Assembly: GCF_024713945.1 (NCBI RefSeq)
Contig: NC_134679.1
Location: 1,803,001 to 1,867,000, forward strand
Direction: 5' to 3'
DNA from: Dermatophagoides farinae
Taxonomy: Eukaryota > Arthropoda > Arachnida > Sarcoptiformes > Pyroglyphidae
DNA: 64,000 nucleotides
The position numbers and the translations under genes are program-made. The notes under the pieces are model-generated. The model saw only the letters and a program-made list of their open reading frames with translations, had not been told where the DNA came from and made no database searches. The stretch's first letter is position 1. Each line of letters opens with the position of its first letter. This document shows, in pieces, positions 1 to 13,055 of this stretch.

Positions 1-1646
1 TCCTTGAATAGATTGAAAATATTACCCGGTGGATCATAATTACAAACAACATATACTGTATTAGCACTTTTAGCATAGCCAACGCCCAAACGTTTGGTTT
101 GTTTCCAGACAAGATTAGTGAAATGTCCAATTTTTGCAAATATTGTTTTTGGTGGGTCCTTACCGAAATGTGGATAATACTCCTCGATTTCATTGTACCA
201 TGATTGTACAGGTTCGAAACCGTTCAGTGTGATTTTACTATAATGACTTTTATAAAAAAGATTTTCTCCAAATTTACTATTTTCACGTGGAATACATTGA
301 TTGATTTTAGCTAGATGTATGGCCCATTCTTGTGCATAACGTTGAAGATCCTTGTAGATTGATAATGGTGGTGCCTGATGTTTTGCCCGCAATTCATTTG
401 TATAATCAAGAAATTGTTGATAGAATTTTGGATCAACTTCTAGAACGTTTGTCGGTGCCAATTTAAAATCTTCTTTGGGAGCAATACGACAAGTGGTACT
501 ACATTCCACTTCTTTTGATGGCAAAATTTGATCTTTGAACGTATCCGGTATGGCACCACGTGGATCAAAATAACAAACAACATATACAGTATTCGTACCT
601 TTTGCAAAACCGACGCCCATACGTTTTGTATCTTTCCATAGTAGATTGGCAAAATTAATGATTTTCGGATACAATGTTTTCGGTGGTTCTTTACCGAAAT
701 AAGGGAAATATTCTTCAATTTCGTTATACCATGATTGCACAGTTTCGATACCGTTCAATGTGATTTTTGCATCATGACTTTTAGTGAAAAGATTTTCACC
801 AAATTTACTCTGTTCTCTAGGCACAGATTTGTTGATTTTAGCCAAATGATCGGCCCAATCTTGTGCATATTTATTCAATGTAGGATGTAATGTTAATTTA
901 GGCACTTGATGTTTGGCACGAAGATCATTAGTATATTCGAGAACTTGTTGATTGAAATTTTGATCCACTTCCAGAATGCTTCGTGCTGCCATCGATAATT
1001 GAGAGATAAGAGCTGTTGATATTCGACTCGATGTGATCGTTTCGGTGACCAAAGGTGGTAATACATTATCTTTGAATGCTGTGAATAGATTACCGGGTGG
1101 ATCATAATTGGCGACAACATAGACCGTATTGGTTCCTTTGGCATAACCAACACCCATACGTTGAGTTTCCTTCCAGACAAGATTGGTGAAATGTCCCACC
1201 TTATTGAAAATTGACTTGGGTGGATCTTTACCGAAGAATGGATAATAATCTTCGATTTCATCATACCATGATTGAACCGGTTCATATCCATTCAGTGTAA
1301 TCTTACTATATTGATATTTATAATAGATATTCTCTCCATATTTGGTCTGATCACGATGAATACATTGATTCAGTTTGGCCAGATGATTGGCCCATTCCTG
1401 TGCAAATTTATTCAGATCTTTAAACAACGATAATGGTGGTGCCTGATGTTTGGCTCGTAATTCATTCGTATAATCCAATACTTGGTGATAGAAATTGGAA
1501 TCCACTTCCAGTAAATTCGTTCCAGAGAAAAGACCACCTTTGGGTGGTATTCGACATAATGTTATCGTTTCTATTACTTTCGTTCCATCCTGTTCATAAT
1601 ATTCACGAAAACGTTTCTCTTCACCATTATCTTCGTTTTTTTCCAT
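1..1646 (-). CDS. Tandem CAP-domain (GAPR-1-like) protein, 3' end outside window
   Basis: One uninterrupted minus-strand frame starts at the ATG at 1646, with an in-frame stop just upstream (1650-1652), and runs off the left edge. It encodes about 548 residues with no intron seen. Three CAP/SCP domains of about 140 residues each are arranged in tandem, near residues 45-185, 225-365 and 400-548. Each has the CAP2 motif (YVVxxxDPxG), and domains 1 and 3 have the CAP1 motif GHFTNLVWK. There is no signal peptide, so a cytosolic or Golgi-surface GAPR-1-like protein is more likely than a secreted one. In domain 2 the CAP1 histidine is lost (INFANLLW), which breaks the usual His-Glu-Glu-His tetrad. 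CAP proteins bind sterols or lipids; the exact role here is unknown. The domain count is a minimum because the gene is cut. Confidence 0.9.
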   Translation of the reverse strand, partial: MEKNEDNGEEKRFREYYEQDGTKVIETITLCRIPPKGGLFSGTNLLEVDSNFYHQVLDYTNELRAKHQAPPLSLFKDLNKFAQEWANHLAKLNQCIHRDQTKYGENIYYKYQYSKITLNGYEPVQSWYDEIEDYYPFFGKDPPKSIFNKVGHFTNLVWKETQRMGVGYAKGTNTVYVVANYDPPGNLFTAFKDNVLPPLVTETITSSRISTALISQLSMAARSILEVDQNFNQQVLEYTNDLRAKHQVPKLTLHPTLNKYAQDWADHLAKINKSVPREQSKFGENLFTKSHDAKITLNGIETVQSWYNEIEEYFPYFGKEPPKTLYPKIINFANLLWKDTKRMGVGFAKGTNTVYVVCYFDPRGAIPDTFKDQILPSKEVECSTTCRIAPKEDFKLAPTNVLEVDPKFYQQFLDYTNELRAKHQAPPLSIYKDLQRYAQEWAIHLAKINQCIPRENSKFGENLFYKSHYSKITLNGFEPVQSWYNEIEEYYPHFGKDPPKTIFAKIGHFTNLVWKQTKRLGVGYAKSANTVYVVCNYDPPGNIFNLFK

Positions 1647-1945
1647 TCGCTATTCTTTTATTTGTATGGTCGAATAAAAACGAAAAATTCCGATTATAAT
1701 TCTGCATAACAATCAAATGAAAAATCTAGTGTTTATTACCGTAGGCATCGATTGTTGTTCATTTTTAATTTAAAAAATCGAATTTGATCACAAATTAATC
1801 AATCAACCAATTAGTCAATAAATCAAAAAATCATAGCCATTATGAACGTTGCATTGAAAATCATCACAATTAGATTGAGCTGGTGGATGCAAAAACGTGT
1901 CATATTTTTTTAATAACTTGAATTTCCAATTAATTTCCATTCATC
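1647..1945. promoter_or_regulatory. Shared intergenic region of a head-to-head gene pair
   Basis: These 299 bases separate the start codons of the minus-strand CAP protein and the plus-strand TMEM86-like gene, so they must hold both 5' ends. The sequence is AT-rich and I see no clear TATA box or other named element. That it acts as a bidirectional promoter is inferred from the geometry. Confidence 0.4.
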
Positions 1946-2740
1946 ATGAATGTTAGTATTGATCAATTTATTTTTAAGCATTTTATTAACATTTACAGTA
2001 ATTTACAGACATTTGACTGGTATTATCTACTTTTGACATTTCCATACACTTTATTTGGTCCAATGATACCATTATTGGCCATAAGCTATGTTGCTAAATG
2101 TATTCCGATCATCTATCTTATTATGACAATCATGAATAACCGGACAGTGAAACGATTCGATTATTCACGTAAAATTGCTGCAGGTCTTTTAGCTTCGGTC
2201 ATTGGCGATGTTTATATACTGAACATGGAAGAGGTATCCAGATCCTATTTGATATATGGTATCATAAGTTTTGCATTGGTAAATTCAAAACATTTTTACA
2301 ATCATGATCAATACAATTAATGATGTTCATTAATTGAGGCTCATATATTTTATATATCGGCCTTTAGTTTCAGGAATTACAGATATCACCATTTCTTTAT
2401 TGTCATTATAATATTCAGCTTGTCATATGTCATGACTCATGAACGATTGTATGGAATGAATTTTATGGAACGAATAGCAATTCCAACTTATAGTTTCATC
2501 ATACTGACAATGGCCTGTTGTGCTTTTTTATATAAAGATTTCATATCCATTTGGAATCGTATTCCGGCTACTCGTATGGCAGCAATCTCGTTTGTCATTT
2601 CGGATTCTATTTTAGGTTTGACCGAAATAACAGGCATGATTGGACCACATATTATACCAAAATATGTGTCACATGTACTCATATTATCAACCTATTATTT
2701 TGCCCAATATTGTTTCACAAGATCAGCTCTTTTTCTATAA
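1946..2740 (+). CDS. TMEM86-like lysoplasmalogenase (YhhN family)
   Basis: Two exons, 1946-2278 and 2339-2740, are joined by a 60-bp phase-0 intron (GTAAAT..TTGAG), giving 244 aa, close to the usual size of TMEM86A/B. The protein is almost entirely hydrophobic helices. Family landmarks are KCIPIIYL near the start, the GLLASVIGDVYIL segment, and an AHIFYISAF motif created exactly at the splice junction; this fixes the acceptor at 2337-2338 rather than the nearby AGs, which shift the frame. Later ISDSILG and a C-terminal STYYFAQ helix also fit. The family hydrolyses the vinyl-ether bond of lysoplasmalogens in the ER membrane. It shares a 299-bp 5' region with the CAP gene and is followed about 220 bp later by TTC7. 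Confidence 0.85.
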
Positions 2741-2962
2741 GCCTCTTTTCATGTCAGATGAATTTGAACAACTTTTGCGCTACAAACGGGTCTTTTTAGG
2801 TGAAAATAGACGACCATAATATTTTGTTGTCATTCATCGTTTTTGGTTATTGTTGTGTTAAATTAAATATAAAGTTTTGTTTGACAATGTGGAAAAATGA
2901 CAAGATTGAAGAAATTATAGTGTTGTGATGATTTTGTATACAAAATTAGCATCTGTTAGAAG

Positions 2963-5751
2963 ATGAGTTCACCAAGAGCGAGACCAAAATCAGATATGGA
3001 TATTGAAAAGCATCGTGAAGAAGGTAATTGGCAGCAATGTTTAAAGCTAGCACAACAAAGTACCGAACATAAAGAGCTGCAAAATTTTCTCACTGGCGAA
3101 GCGAAATTGGAGATTTTTCTGGAAGAGATAGCCAAAAAGAATGGCGATTCAAAAAGCAAACAAAATGATGAAATCGATTCGACCGTATTGGATGAGGCTA
3201 AAAGTTTCCTAAAGAAATGTATCGAAGGTAATGATGAAACGCCGTTGATGATGGATGCAAATCTTTTACTAGCCAAAGCCTATTACATATCGGGTGATTA
3301 TCATGATGCATTGAATTATATTCGCCAATCCGGTATCGATTCGATTCTAGATGTTGATCGAAATCTGCCTTTACGTGTGATCAAATTGATTGCCGAATCC
3401 TTTACAGTGAAAGGAATGTCGTTGGAAAAGATTTCCAATCTAAAACCATTGAAATATATTGACCAGGTTTATGATCTGGCCGATAGTTATGCTAAATCAG
3501 CCGATAAAGAATGGAACATGAATGGCGGTGGCAGTAAATTTCGAAAGCAAACAACATTCGAAGATAAAGAATCATATCGAACACAGATTGATTGCCTTCA
3601 AAAAGCATCAATGTTGGCCATGAGATATGTGCATGGAATCACTCAACTTCGTGGTCCATATTTGATCGTCAATTTAGGCTGTATTCTTGAAAGTGCATTG
3701 TTAAAAACACACCATGTATTTATTAAAAATGACCATTCACAAGGTGCAATCGATTATTGCCGTCGAATGTTGAATGTTTGTGAAACGAATTCAACGCTGA
3801 ACATTCGACAATTATTATCGAAAGAATTGGCCGAAATCCTGATTAAAGGAATGTGTCGTAGTGTTTGGAAAAAACCCGAACATCATCTCAAACAACAATC
3901 AAATCCACCAATTTATTTTGGTAATTCATTATTTTTACCACAAGAATTCGAAGAAGAAGTAATGCTATTACTGATGCTAAGCGAAGCATTAGCCTCATTG
4001 AATGTATTGCTCGAACGTAGTCCAGATTTTCATGAAAGTCGTGTGCAATCATTGAATAAAGTGTTATTGATACAAGATCTATTTACAATGTTTTTGGTAC
4101 CGCTACAATGTTATTATGTGGATACATACGAACGAGCAATGAAATATAGTTACGAAGTGAAACACGTTTGGTATCAATTTGCATTGACATTGATGGAATC
4201 GAAAAAAAGTCCCCTTAGAAGTTATTTACTATTCAAAGAAGTAATTCGTATGGACCCACAGGATCCGATTCCTTGTCTCTTTGCAGCCAAATTATGTTTA
4301 ACCGAATTAAATCGTTTTGAGGATGCAAACGAAATTCTACAAGATGCATTGAATCGTCATGAAAAATTGATCGAAAATCGTAAAAAACAAAGTATAACAA
4401 GTAGTATAGATGCTTATGCCGGTCAACAATCGTACGAATCATCGGCATTGATCAATCATATTAATGAGATTTATGGTGAACAAAATCTATTACATCACAT
4501 CTATCTCTTGTTAGGCATTACCAATGCTTTGTTATATGAATCTGATACAGAAACGTCAAAAAAATTTCGAAAAAAATATCTAGCTGATTCTGTGGGTCAT
4601 TTAAATGAATCGATAGAGCAAGATATTTATGGCAATGATCATCTGCCTTATTTTCATCTTGCTCTTCACCTAGCACATCAACGAGTGTTGAAAGAAGCAA
4701 TTAAATATGTTCGTGTGTCTTTATTATTGAATGGACATCATTTACCATCAATACAATTATTAATATTATGTTTGACTGGCCTGAAACAATATGATGAAGC
4801 TTATGAACTTTGTCAGAATGCATTGAAAGAATATGAATCGCATCTAATATTGTTGTACATAAAAGCAAACCTGGAACGAATCGTATGTGAGAATGGTCAC
4901 GAATTGGCTTTGTTAACGGCCAAAGAAATGCTTAAACAATGGAGATTAGTCGCCGGTGAAGAGAATCGACGTCTCAGTCCTCGTGCATCATATTGTTCAT
5001 TCATTCCGACTATCAATTATGATACAATGTCGCTTCGAATGGAGCAAACATTGAGCGAAGTAATATCATTGGAATCGGCTCCCGTTGGTAGCGGCAGTAA
5101 TTCGGCTGGTCAACAGCTACATCAGCCCCAGGATCTATCATTCGGTCAATCGGATCGGTTATATCTAAGTCAGGCCAGTAGTGTGAATGGATCGAATCTG
5201 GTGCTCAACGAAAATCGGCCTTGTTCACAAGCATTCGAAATGCAAATCTGGTTATTGATTGTCGAATTGTTTCTTCAATTGGATCAGGTTTGTCTCAAAA
5301 TGGTTAAATGTTGTTGTAATAATTTTTTTTCTAAATCTAGATAAATGAAGCTGAAACCTGTGTAAATGATGGCGCAGTAGCTGTTTTTGGTCAATTATCA
5401 CATCAGCTGATGTACATAAAAGGAGTGATTAGTAAGAAACGTGGACATTATTATGATGCTAAAATACATTTCCATAATGCCATATCAATTAATCCTAAAC
5501 ATGCTCAAGCTTTACAACAACTTGGCCATACCTATCATATGTTGGGCAATCAGATAATTGCAGAAAAATATCTTAAAGATTCACTAAATATTGATTCAAC
5601 ACGTCATGAAACATGGTGTTATCTGGGCCTAGTACTCGATGCAATGAATGAAGATGAACGTGCAACTGAATGTCATTTAACATCGATTCGTTTGGAAGAA
5701 TCTAGTCCATTGCTTCCATTCTCAATCATTCCTCGATGCGTTCTAGAATAA
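2963..5751 (+). CDS. TTC7: TTC7 tetratricopeptide protein, PI4KA complex scaffold
   Basis: Exon 1 is 2963-5287 and exon 2 is 5341-5751, separated by a 53-bp phase-0 intron, giving 911 aa (animal TTC7 proteins are about 840-860). The N-terminus has the TTC7 signature helices, including a GEAKLE motif near residue 48 and ANLLLAKAYYISGDY near residue 100. Alpha-helical TPR-like units follow to the end; the clearest TPRs are in the last exon (GHYYDAKIHFHNAISINP, then AQALQQLGHTYHMLGN). TTC7 with EFR3 and FAM126/hyccin holds phosphatidylinositol 4-kinase III alpha at the plasma membrane. A less conserved Ser/Gln-rich stretch near residues 700-745 is probably a disordered loop. The next gene starts only 200 bp downstream. 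Confidence 0.92.
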
Positions 5752-5886
5752 TGTTAATATTAATTTGTTTGTTCTGTTTGTGTTTTGTTGATTGCTATTG
5801 TTTATTTTTTTTTCCTTCACAATTCTAATTGTATTTGGATCGCTATATTTTATTGTGTGTGTGTATGTGTGTTTGTTGAGAAATTA

Positions 5887-5892
5887 AATAAA
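5887..5892 (+). terminator. Poly(A) signal AATAAA, TTC7
   Basis: A canonical AATAAA lies 136 bp after the TTC7 stop and about 60 bp before the next start codon, so the downstream gene has a very short intergenic space. Confidence 0.5.
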
Positions 5893-5951
5893 TTTCGTTC
5901 AATTTCAATCAAAAGAAAAAAATTATTTTTGTTAAAATTTTTCTTTCAAAA

Positions 5952-6794
5952 ATGATGACAAATCAAGAGAATAGCCGAATTTATTTTACGGATCAAACAA
6001 AAATGTCATTGAATCTGATTGAATTACGTTTGGATAATCATTTGGAACGTATAATGAAAGCACATCGTTTAGCTAATTTTTGTAATGCAATCAAAAAGCT
6101 ACCGGTTCAATCGAGAATTTGTGAGAAATTATTAGAAGTTATGGTAATGTTATTTTTTGTTGCATTCATTGCAAAGTTATAAAATAAGAATTTTGTTTGA
6201 TTTTCACAGAATTCTTGTCAAAGCCTCATACATCGTAAAATGTCACTGATTAAAGAGGCTAAAAATACTTTGACCGAACTACGTGCATTACATGGAACAT
6301 CATCATCATCATCATCGACAGAAGAAAAAACGGGACTGATGTCAAAAGAAATGTTTGATCGTGTGAAACAGGTGTCCACAACAACCGAACGAATTGTATG
6401 GGCTTTAAATTCAAATAAAGAACATTTATGTTATATAGCACGTAAATTCAAGATACCGGAGCTTTACTGTCATGGTCATAATGTTGATGAAGTTGGCGAT
6501 AATGATACTGCTGCTGGTGGTGGTAATTTTCATGAGCAAAAAAATTCATCATCATACGGTAATTTGAATGCAGATGAATCCATATGTTTGCGACGGCAGT
6601 TGATCACACTTGTTGAACAATGTGAACTTGTCATAGATATTTGTCGTTTATTACGTTTGGCCATCACATCACTACTGAAAGATATCTATGCAGCAGATAT
6701 CAATGATAAATATGAGTTACCGATGATGGCCATGGTGAATCAGTCACCACCACCACCATCATCATCACAGATGCTATCATTGAATTCATTATGA
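5952..6794 (+). CDS. Unrecognised helical protein, two exons
   Basis: Exon 1 (5952-6143) and exon 2 (6210-6794) are joined by a 66-bp phase-0 intron (GTAATG..TTCACAG), giving 258 aa. I do not recognise the family. Residues 15-90 look like a continuous amphipathic helix or coiled coil, followed by a Ser run. A second helical block lies around ERIVWALNSNKEHLCYIARK, then an Asp/Gly-rich linker and a third helical block (RRQLITLVEQCELVIDICRL). The C-terminus is Pro/Ser-rich. No signal peptide or membrane segment is seen. It may be a subunit of a small coiled-coil complex, but that is only an impression from the helix pattern. The clean intron and lack of stops argue that it is a real gene. Confidence 0.7.
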
Positions 6795-7562
6795 TTATAT
6801 CAGGTGTATAATCACATTGAATAAAAAAAAATGAATTCTTTTTCATCTTTGTACTTGTAGCGTTAGAACACAACTGTAGCAGCAGCAGCAGCAGAGGAAG
6901 GATTTTGCCATTGCCATTTGATTTGAATTGCCAAATTTGTCGGTCATTGATAATGTTTAAATGAATTAATGAATGGATAATGTTAATTTTTATATAATAA
7001 TTTATTGGGTATGATGATTATATTAATCATTATTAAATTTGGTCAAGGTTTTGAGATTTATGTTTCATGCTTTGTCTGTTGGTTGATGTGCTAAAGCATC
7101 ACACGTTTTCGTGTTACATTGATTTTGTCGTTTTGTCTGATCAACCAAGATCGATGGATTGATGGCCGAAACGAAAAAATAATAAAATTAGGCTAAATAT
7201 AACCATATGTGCATGTGGAGTTGAAATGATCTTTGGTTTTTGTTGTTGGTAATAATATGATTATCATATCCTGGTCATAGAACAGAAATCGTCATTGTCC
7301 AATCAAATTTTGTGATCAATGTTTCACATTCGATCAAATGATAGTTCGATTGTTCCAAAACAATGTCGACCATGTTTCAATCCTTGATCTCACTTTCATA
7401 TCATGATAGATTGATGGTTTACAATTTCGATTGTTAGATTGAAATAAACATCGACATTCAAAACTGTTCTGTTTGATTCATATAAAAAGCTGGTTTTTTC
7501 CTGAAGAATTCAAAATTAATTTTTTTTTTCTAAAAAAATTGAATTTTTTCTTCTCGTTCATT
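6795..7562. other. Intergenic, no gene seen
   Basis: The region holds the 3' end of the preceding gene and the 5' side of the protease gene. It is AT-rich and contains a short (AGC)n run near 6880-6894. No open frame with coding character was found. Confidence 0.5.
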
Positions 7563-8860
<1,298 letters not shown>

Positions 8861-9196
8861 ATCTGATGAAAAAAAAGGAAATGAAATGGAAATTTGTTTT
8901 TTTTATATATAGAGCAAGGTCATGATGAACTAGATTTAGAGAAATTTTATAGTTAAAAATTGTAGACAAATTTCAAAACATGAACATGTTTATATAAATT
9001 TATTTATTTTTGTTTTTTTTTACATTTTCAATATTTCAATGATAGCAATTCATTGATACGACTCGACTGATTTCGATTCTAATACAGAAATAATAATTGA
9101 TGCTAATACCGATTGATAGAAATAATTCCTCTGAGTAGTATGTGTGTGTGTGTGTGTGTTTACAATTTAAGTAGAATGAATGTAATTCTTCTATTT
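8861..9196. other. Intergenic between convergent genes
   Basis: The region holds the two facing 3' ends and a (GT)n run near 9139-9159. No other coding signal was found. Confidence 0.5.
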
Positions 9197-9403
9197 CTAA
9201 TTCGAAGGTTTACCATAACGATTGTAAATATGAAGACCAATACATGCAAGGGCTGCCAATGCTACCACATGAACACCATGTGTACGAATTAGATTATCAA
9301 GTTGGGACATTATTTTACTACAAGCACCAGCATCGGCATCACCAGAAGAAGAACCAGCAGCAGTAGCAGCAGTTGATTTATCATCTTTTTTCTGTTCTTC
9401 CAT
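9197..9403 (-). CDS. Small tail-anchored membrane protein, unknown
   Basis: An ORF of 68 aa starts at the ATG at 9403. The N-terminal half is polar and Ala/Ser-rich (MEEQKKDDKS), and residues about 40-60 form one hydrophobic helix (HVVALAALACIGLHIYN) followed by the short basic tail RYGKPSN. This layout fits a C-terminal tail anchor, for example at mitochondria or ER. The frame stays open upstream to 9658, but that part is T-rich low-complexity sequence and is probably untranslated or intronic. The family was not recognised. Confidence 0.5.
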   Translation of the reverse strand: MEEQKKDDKSTAATAAGSSSGDADAGACSKIMSQLDNLIRTHGVHVVALAALACIGLHIYNRYGKPSN

Positions 9404-10245
9404 TTTTATACGGCAATAAAACAAAACAAAAAAAAATTGTTTCAGGAACCTATGGAACAATACAACAAATAAAATTATATAAAAGTTTGAAAATTTTTTT
9501 TTTTTATCATCAAAAAAAATATGAAACATACCAATTATAAACAATTTATATTTATGAACGAATGGGTAGTGTGTTTTGTTTTTTTCGTTCTTGATTTGCC
9601 CAACTTTTTTCAACAATGGGTTATATAAAATGACCGACAATTGTCTGTTCAAGAACAAAGTGTGCGTTGTATGTATACTTTTTCATTCAATCAAATGAAA
9701 AAAAAATAACTTGAAACAAATTGCGTCGTCGATTGATGATATTTTTTTATATTTTTTATAAGGACCGCCTCAAATATCAGCAACAAACAATAACAATTTT
9801 ATTTTTATTGCCTGCATTAAACATTGCCCAATCAGATATGACGTACAAAAAAAAAATATTCAAAATTGAATTTTCGATTCTAATTGAATCAAGTTCATAT
9901 CATAAAAAAAATCGTTCCTATTTTCAACTTCATAATTTTCAATTAAATTCATCGATAGAGGTAGCAATTCAGAATTGTGATACCTTGCCACGCCCAGGCA
10001 ATTATCTTCGAGAATGATTGGCAACTTTTATTTTTTTTTTTTTGCTCCACATTTCATCATCATGATTTGATATTTGTGGTTAAAAGTGATGAAATTCAAG
10101 CCTACAATTACATACGACAAAAACATATAACTGTGTCTATTGTTGTCTTTGAAATGTCTTTGCTATTTGGGTGAATATTCTTGTTGTTGTTCTGTTGTAA
10201 TAATCAAGCTCAAAGACGACCAGAATCTCAATGTTCTCATTTTAA
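9404..10245. other. Intergenic, no gene seen
   Basis: AT-rich sequence with A and T homopolymers. Open frames here are low-complexity and have no recognisable domain. It separates two minus-strand genes. Confidence 0.45.
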
Positions 10246-11569
10246 TTATAAAGAAAAATTGATTTTATCATAACAAACAATGATTGTCAAGAACGATGAT
10301 AGAATAAATATTGGCAGTCGATTGATGTGCTGGATTGGGCTGGATGATGATGATGACGAGATGCAACGATGATTATTTGATCGATGATAATAACCGGGTA
10401 GGCAGTCACAACGATAGCTACCATTACAGTACCGATTTTCACCCGACAATGTACATTGCTTCGAAAAGATACATGGTTGCCCTAATTCGGCTATGAACCA
10501 TGTTGAGAATTTCGTTTTTTGTTTTTTGTTTTTTTTTTGAAAAATAATCCGACAAATATAAACAAGAAAAAATCATCATTATTTGAATTGAAATAGAATA
10601 ATAAACGTAACAACATACCCATGTGAACGCAGTGATACTGTGTGGAAGAAATTTTTATGGCAACCGATGGTTTCCGACAACGACAACGAGACCATTGATG
10701 TTTAAAACATTCAGCTTCTGGACCACCGTTCCATTGACATTCGATATGATCATGACAAGTATCGTTGATGTTTTTTGTTTCCAAACAGATTTTAGCCATT
10801 TCTAACCATACTGGTGTTTGACGATTACATACACAATAAAATGATGGACATGATCCACTCTCACATTCAGCATTATCTCGACAGAATTCTCTTTCTTTTT
10901 TGAGACCTTTTTGTTGAAACAAACCAGATCATAGTTAGTTACTGATTTAGATTAACCTTGAAATGTTAATGACTAGAATGTTTTGTTTGTTACCAAAAAT
11001 ATTTTCGATCGTTAATTTTAACAACATGGATGTGATGTTTATTTAGATAAACATCCATTAAATGTTTGAACATTGCCAATACACTTACCATGTACGACTA
11101 GATTGAAATCACGACGTGTATAATGTACAAGGCGAGCATGGTTTGATGGTGAATTCTGTTTTAAATCATCATCATCATCATAATCATGATCAGCATGTGA
11201 TGATGTTTGTTGGAAATAGAATTGATATAAACTATAGATTCCTTCATGCGTTCGACGAACACGATCAAAACGTATCTGTGCTTGTCGATGTAAGATTCGA
11301 ACATCATGGATTCGATCATGGAATTCGACATAACGTAAACGCCATGGTTTGGCTAAGAAATATCTAACAGTAGTATTCGGTAATGGTTCATAACGATATT
11401 GATAAGTAATCGATGTATCCAGAAATGATGGAAGTTTTTGTACATGTTGAACATCAATTTTTTTCAAATTATAATCATGACTCAATTCATGGATTCCAAT
11501 GTTTTGACAGGATATTATTTCCATTAATATCTGTACAATGATTATACAGTTCCAATACAATAATGACAT
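10246..11569 (-). CDS. Secreted or membrane-anchored EB-module cysteine-rich protein
   Basis: Three exons, 11569-11089, 10906-10619 and 10490-10246, have consistent phases (1,1) and canonical donors (GTAAGT, GTATGT), giving 337 aa. The start is followed by a signal peptide (MSLLYWNCIIIVQILMEII). The first exon encodes an unrecognised domain rich in Arg and His. Exons 2 and 3 encode spaced cysteines of the EB/EGF type (EFCRDNAECESGSC, then CNGSYRCDCLPGYY), as in secreted invertebrate cysteine-rich proteins. A Ser run and a hydrophobic C-terminus (LPIFILSSFLTIIVC) suggest a GPI signal or a single membrane anchor. Partner and function are unknown. Confidence 0.75.
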
Positions 11570-12740
11570 TGTTTTCGTTTCAATCTATGTAATCACATAT
11601 TGAGACATACAACTAATGAGATGATAACTTGGATGAACAAGTTGGATATTTGCTATAGACAACGACAAACCGCAATAATTTCGAACACAACCGTTCAATT
11701 ATCAATTTGTCTTGTGTAAAAATTACAATTTTCATTCGAATTAAATTCAATTAAGCTGATTATATTTAAGTGGTTGGAAACAAATTTCTAAATTGCCAAC
11801 AAAAAAAAAAGAATTAATCAAACGACATATGTGGTTCTATTATAAAAAGAGTGGTGACACACACACACACATATTATATATAAAACACAGTAATATTGAG
11901 ATGAAATGAAAAATAAATTTATAACATTGATGAAATATTGAACACTGCATACACAATTTATAGAAAAATGGCAAACACAAAAAAAAATTTTTTTTTGTCA
12001 CCCTTTTCATATATACATAGACTGTGTGAAAGATGCTTTTTCCTGTCGATCAATGTTTACCGATAGTCAAAAAAAAAAAAATTCATCAATATTGACATTC
12101 ATTACGATCATGGTGATAACGATGAAATTTCAATGTTGATTCGAATCGATGCAATGATCAAGTCTGAATAAAGCGATCGATTGTTCTCGGCAATTGGTGA
12201 AATTTCATTGTTTTAGTCGATAATAACGGTAAATATCAATGGAGGATGATGATGATGTGCATCTGGTCATGATGATCAATAATGGATGAAAGAAAAGGAA
12301 AATGAAAATGTTTCTAATGTTAAAAGAGAAATTTAGGATAATGAGAATTTATAATCAAAAAAAAAAAAAAAATAAAATGGGAATTTTCGAGTCGACGCAT
12401 AAAACCAAGTCAGAAAACATAAATTTGCAGCCTCTTTCGACCACCAATTCATGGACTGATTGAAACGTGCCATTCGAAACGTCATCGAATTTTTTTTTTT
12501 TGGCAAAAGAAAAAACAAACACCAAAAAATGTTTCGGAAAAAAGCAAACAAATTGTAAAAAAAAATAAACAAACACATCCACGCACACGGGAACAAACAA
12601 CATCCTTTTAGGTCAACATAGAAAATGGTATAAATGTTGTAAATAACAGAATTGACAATAGTTTCAACAACGGCTATAACAAAACTAAATGAGATGATGA
12701 TTATCAAGTACAATTTCAATTTGGACGCCATTATTATCGG
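11570..12740. other. Intergenic, no supported gene
   Basis: AT-rich with a (CA)n run near 11860-11871 and several A/T homopolymers. A minus-strand frame beginning with hydrophobic residues (MASKLKLYLIIIISFSF) lies at 12333-12731, but most of it is T-rich low complexity and it is not supported as a gene. Confidence 0.4.
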
Positions 12741-13055
12741 TTAGATACTGATGATGACGGCAATACCGATTGCCAAATATGGAAATGGTATTTGTTTGTG
12801 TGTAGATGTTATTCGGTCATAGACCGATTCGATAACCTCACTGTGATTCTCTTCATTACTAATTGCTCCAGATAGATTTGGTTCGAGATGGACCGGTTCA
12901 CAGTTTAAACGATGACTAAGAATTCACATTCACTAAGAGAGGGTAACATGTGTGTATGTTTAATGAATGTGTAGGTTGATATGAGGTTTGTCTGATTATT
13001 ATTATACGGCATAGTAGATTGTAAAGATGAAAAAACATTCGAAAGTTCATCGTAC
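12741..13055 (-). CDS. Possible terminal exons of an unidentified gene
   Basis: A minus-strand segment, 12915-12741, preceded by TTCTTAG, reads as 58 codons of ordinary composition (CEPVHLEPNLSGAISNEE) and ends with a hydrophobic tail (PYLAIGIAVIISI) and stop, like a tail anchor or GPI signal. It joins in phase to a short upstream piece, 13055-13008, through an 83-bp intron (GTATAA..TTAG). No start exon was found between here and the kinase gene, so the 5' end is missing and the call is tentative. It could also be chance. Confidence 0.3.

Noticed and set aside
440-1291. Two minus-strand frames (440-718 and 893-1291) and a plus-strand frame (1433-1699)
   Set aside because: They are shadows of the tandem CAP protein, which reads cleanly in one different frame over the whole stretch.
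2374-2419. Alternative acceptors (2366-2367, 2372-2373, 2381-2382) in the TMEM86-like gene
   Set aside because: All put exon 2 in a frame that stops; the acceptor at 2337-2338 gives the conserved AHIFYISAF motif.
12333-12731. 132-residue minus-strand frame with a signal-like start
   Set aside because: Only the first 40 residues look plausible; the rest is Phe/Lys low complexity from T and A runs, and no splice pattern makes a sensible protein.
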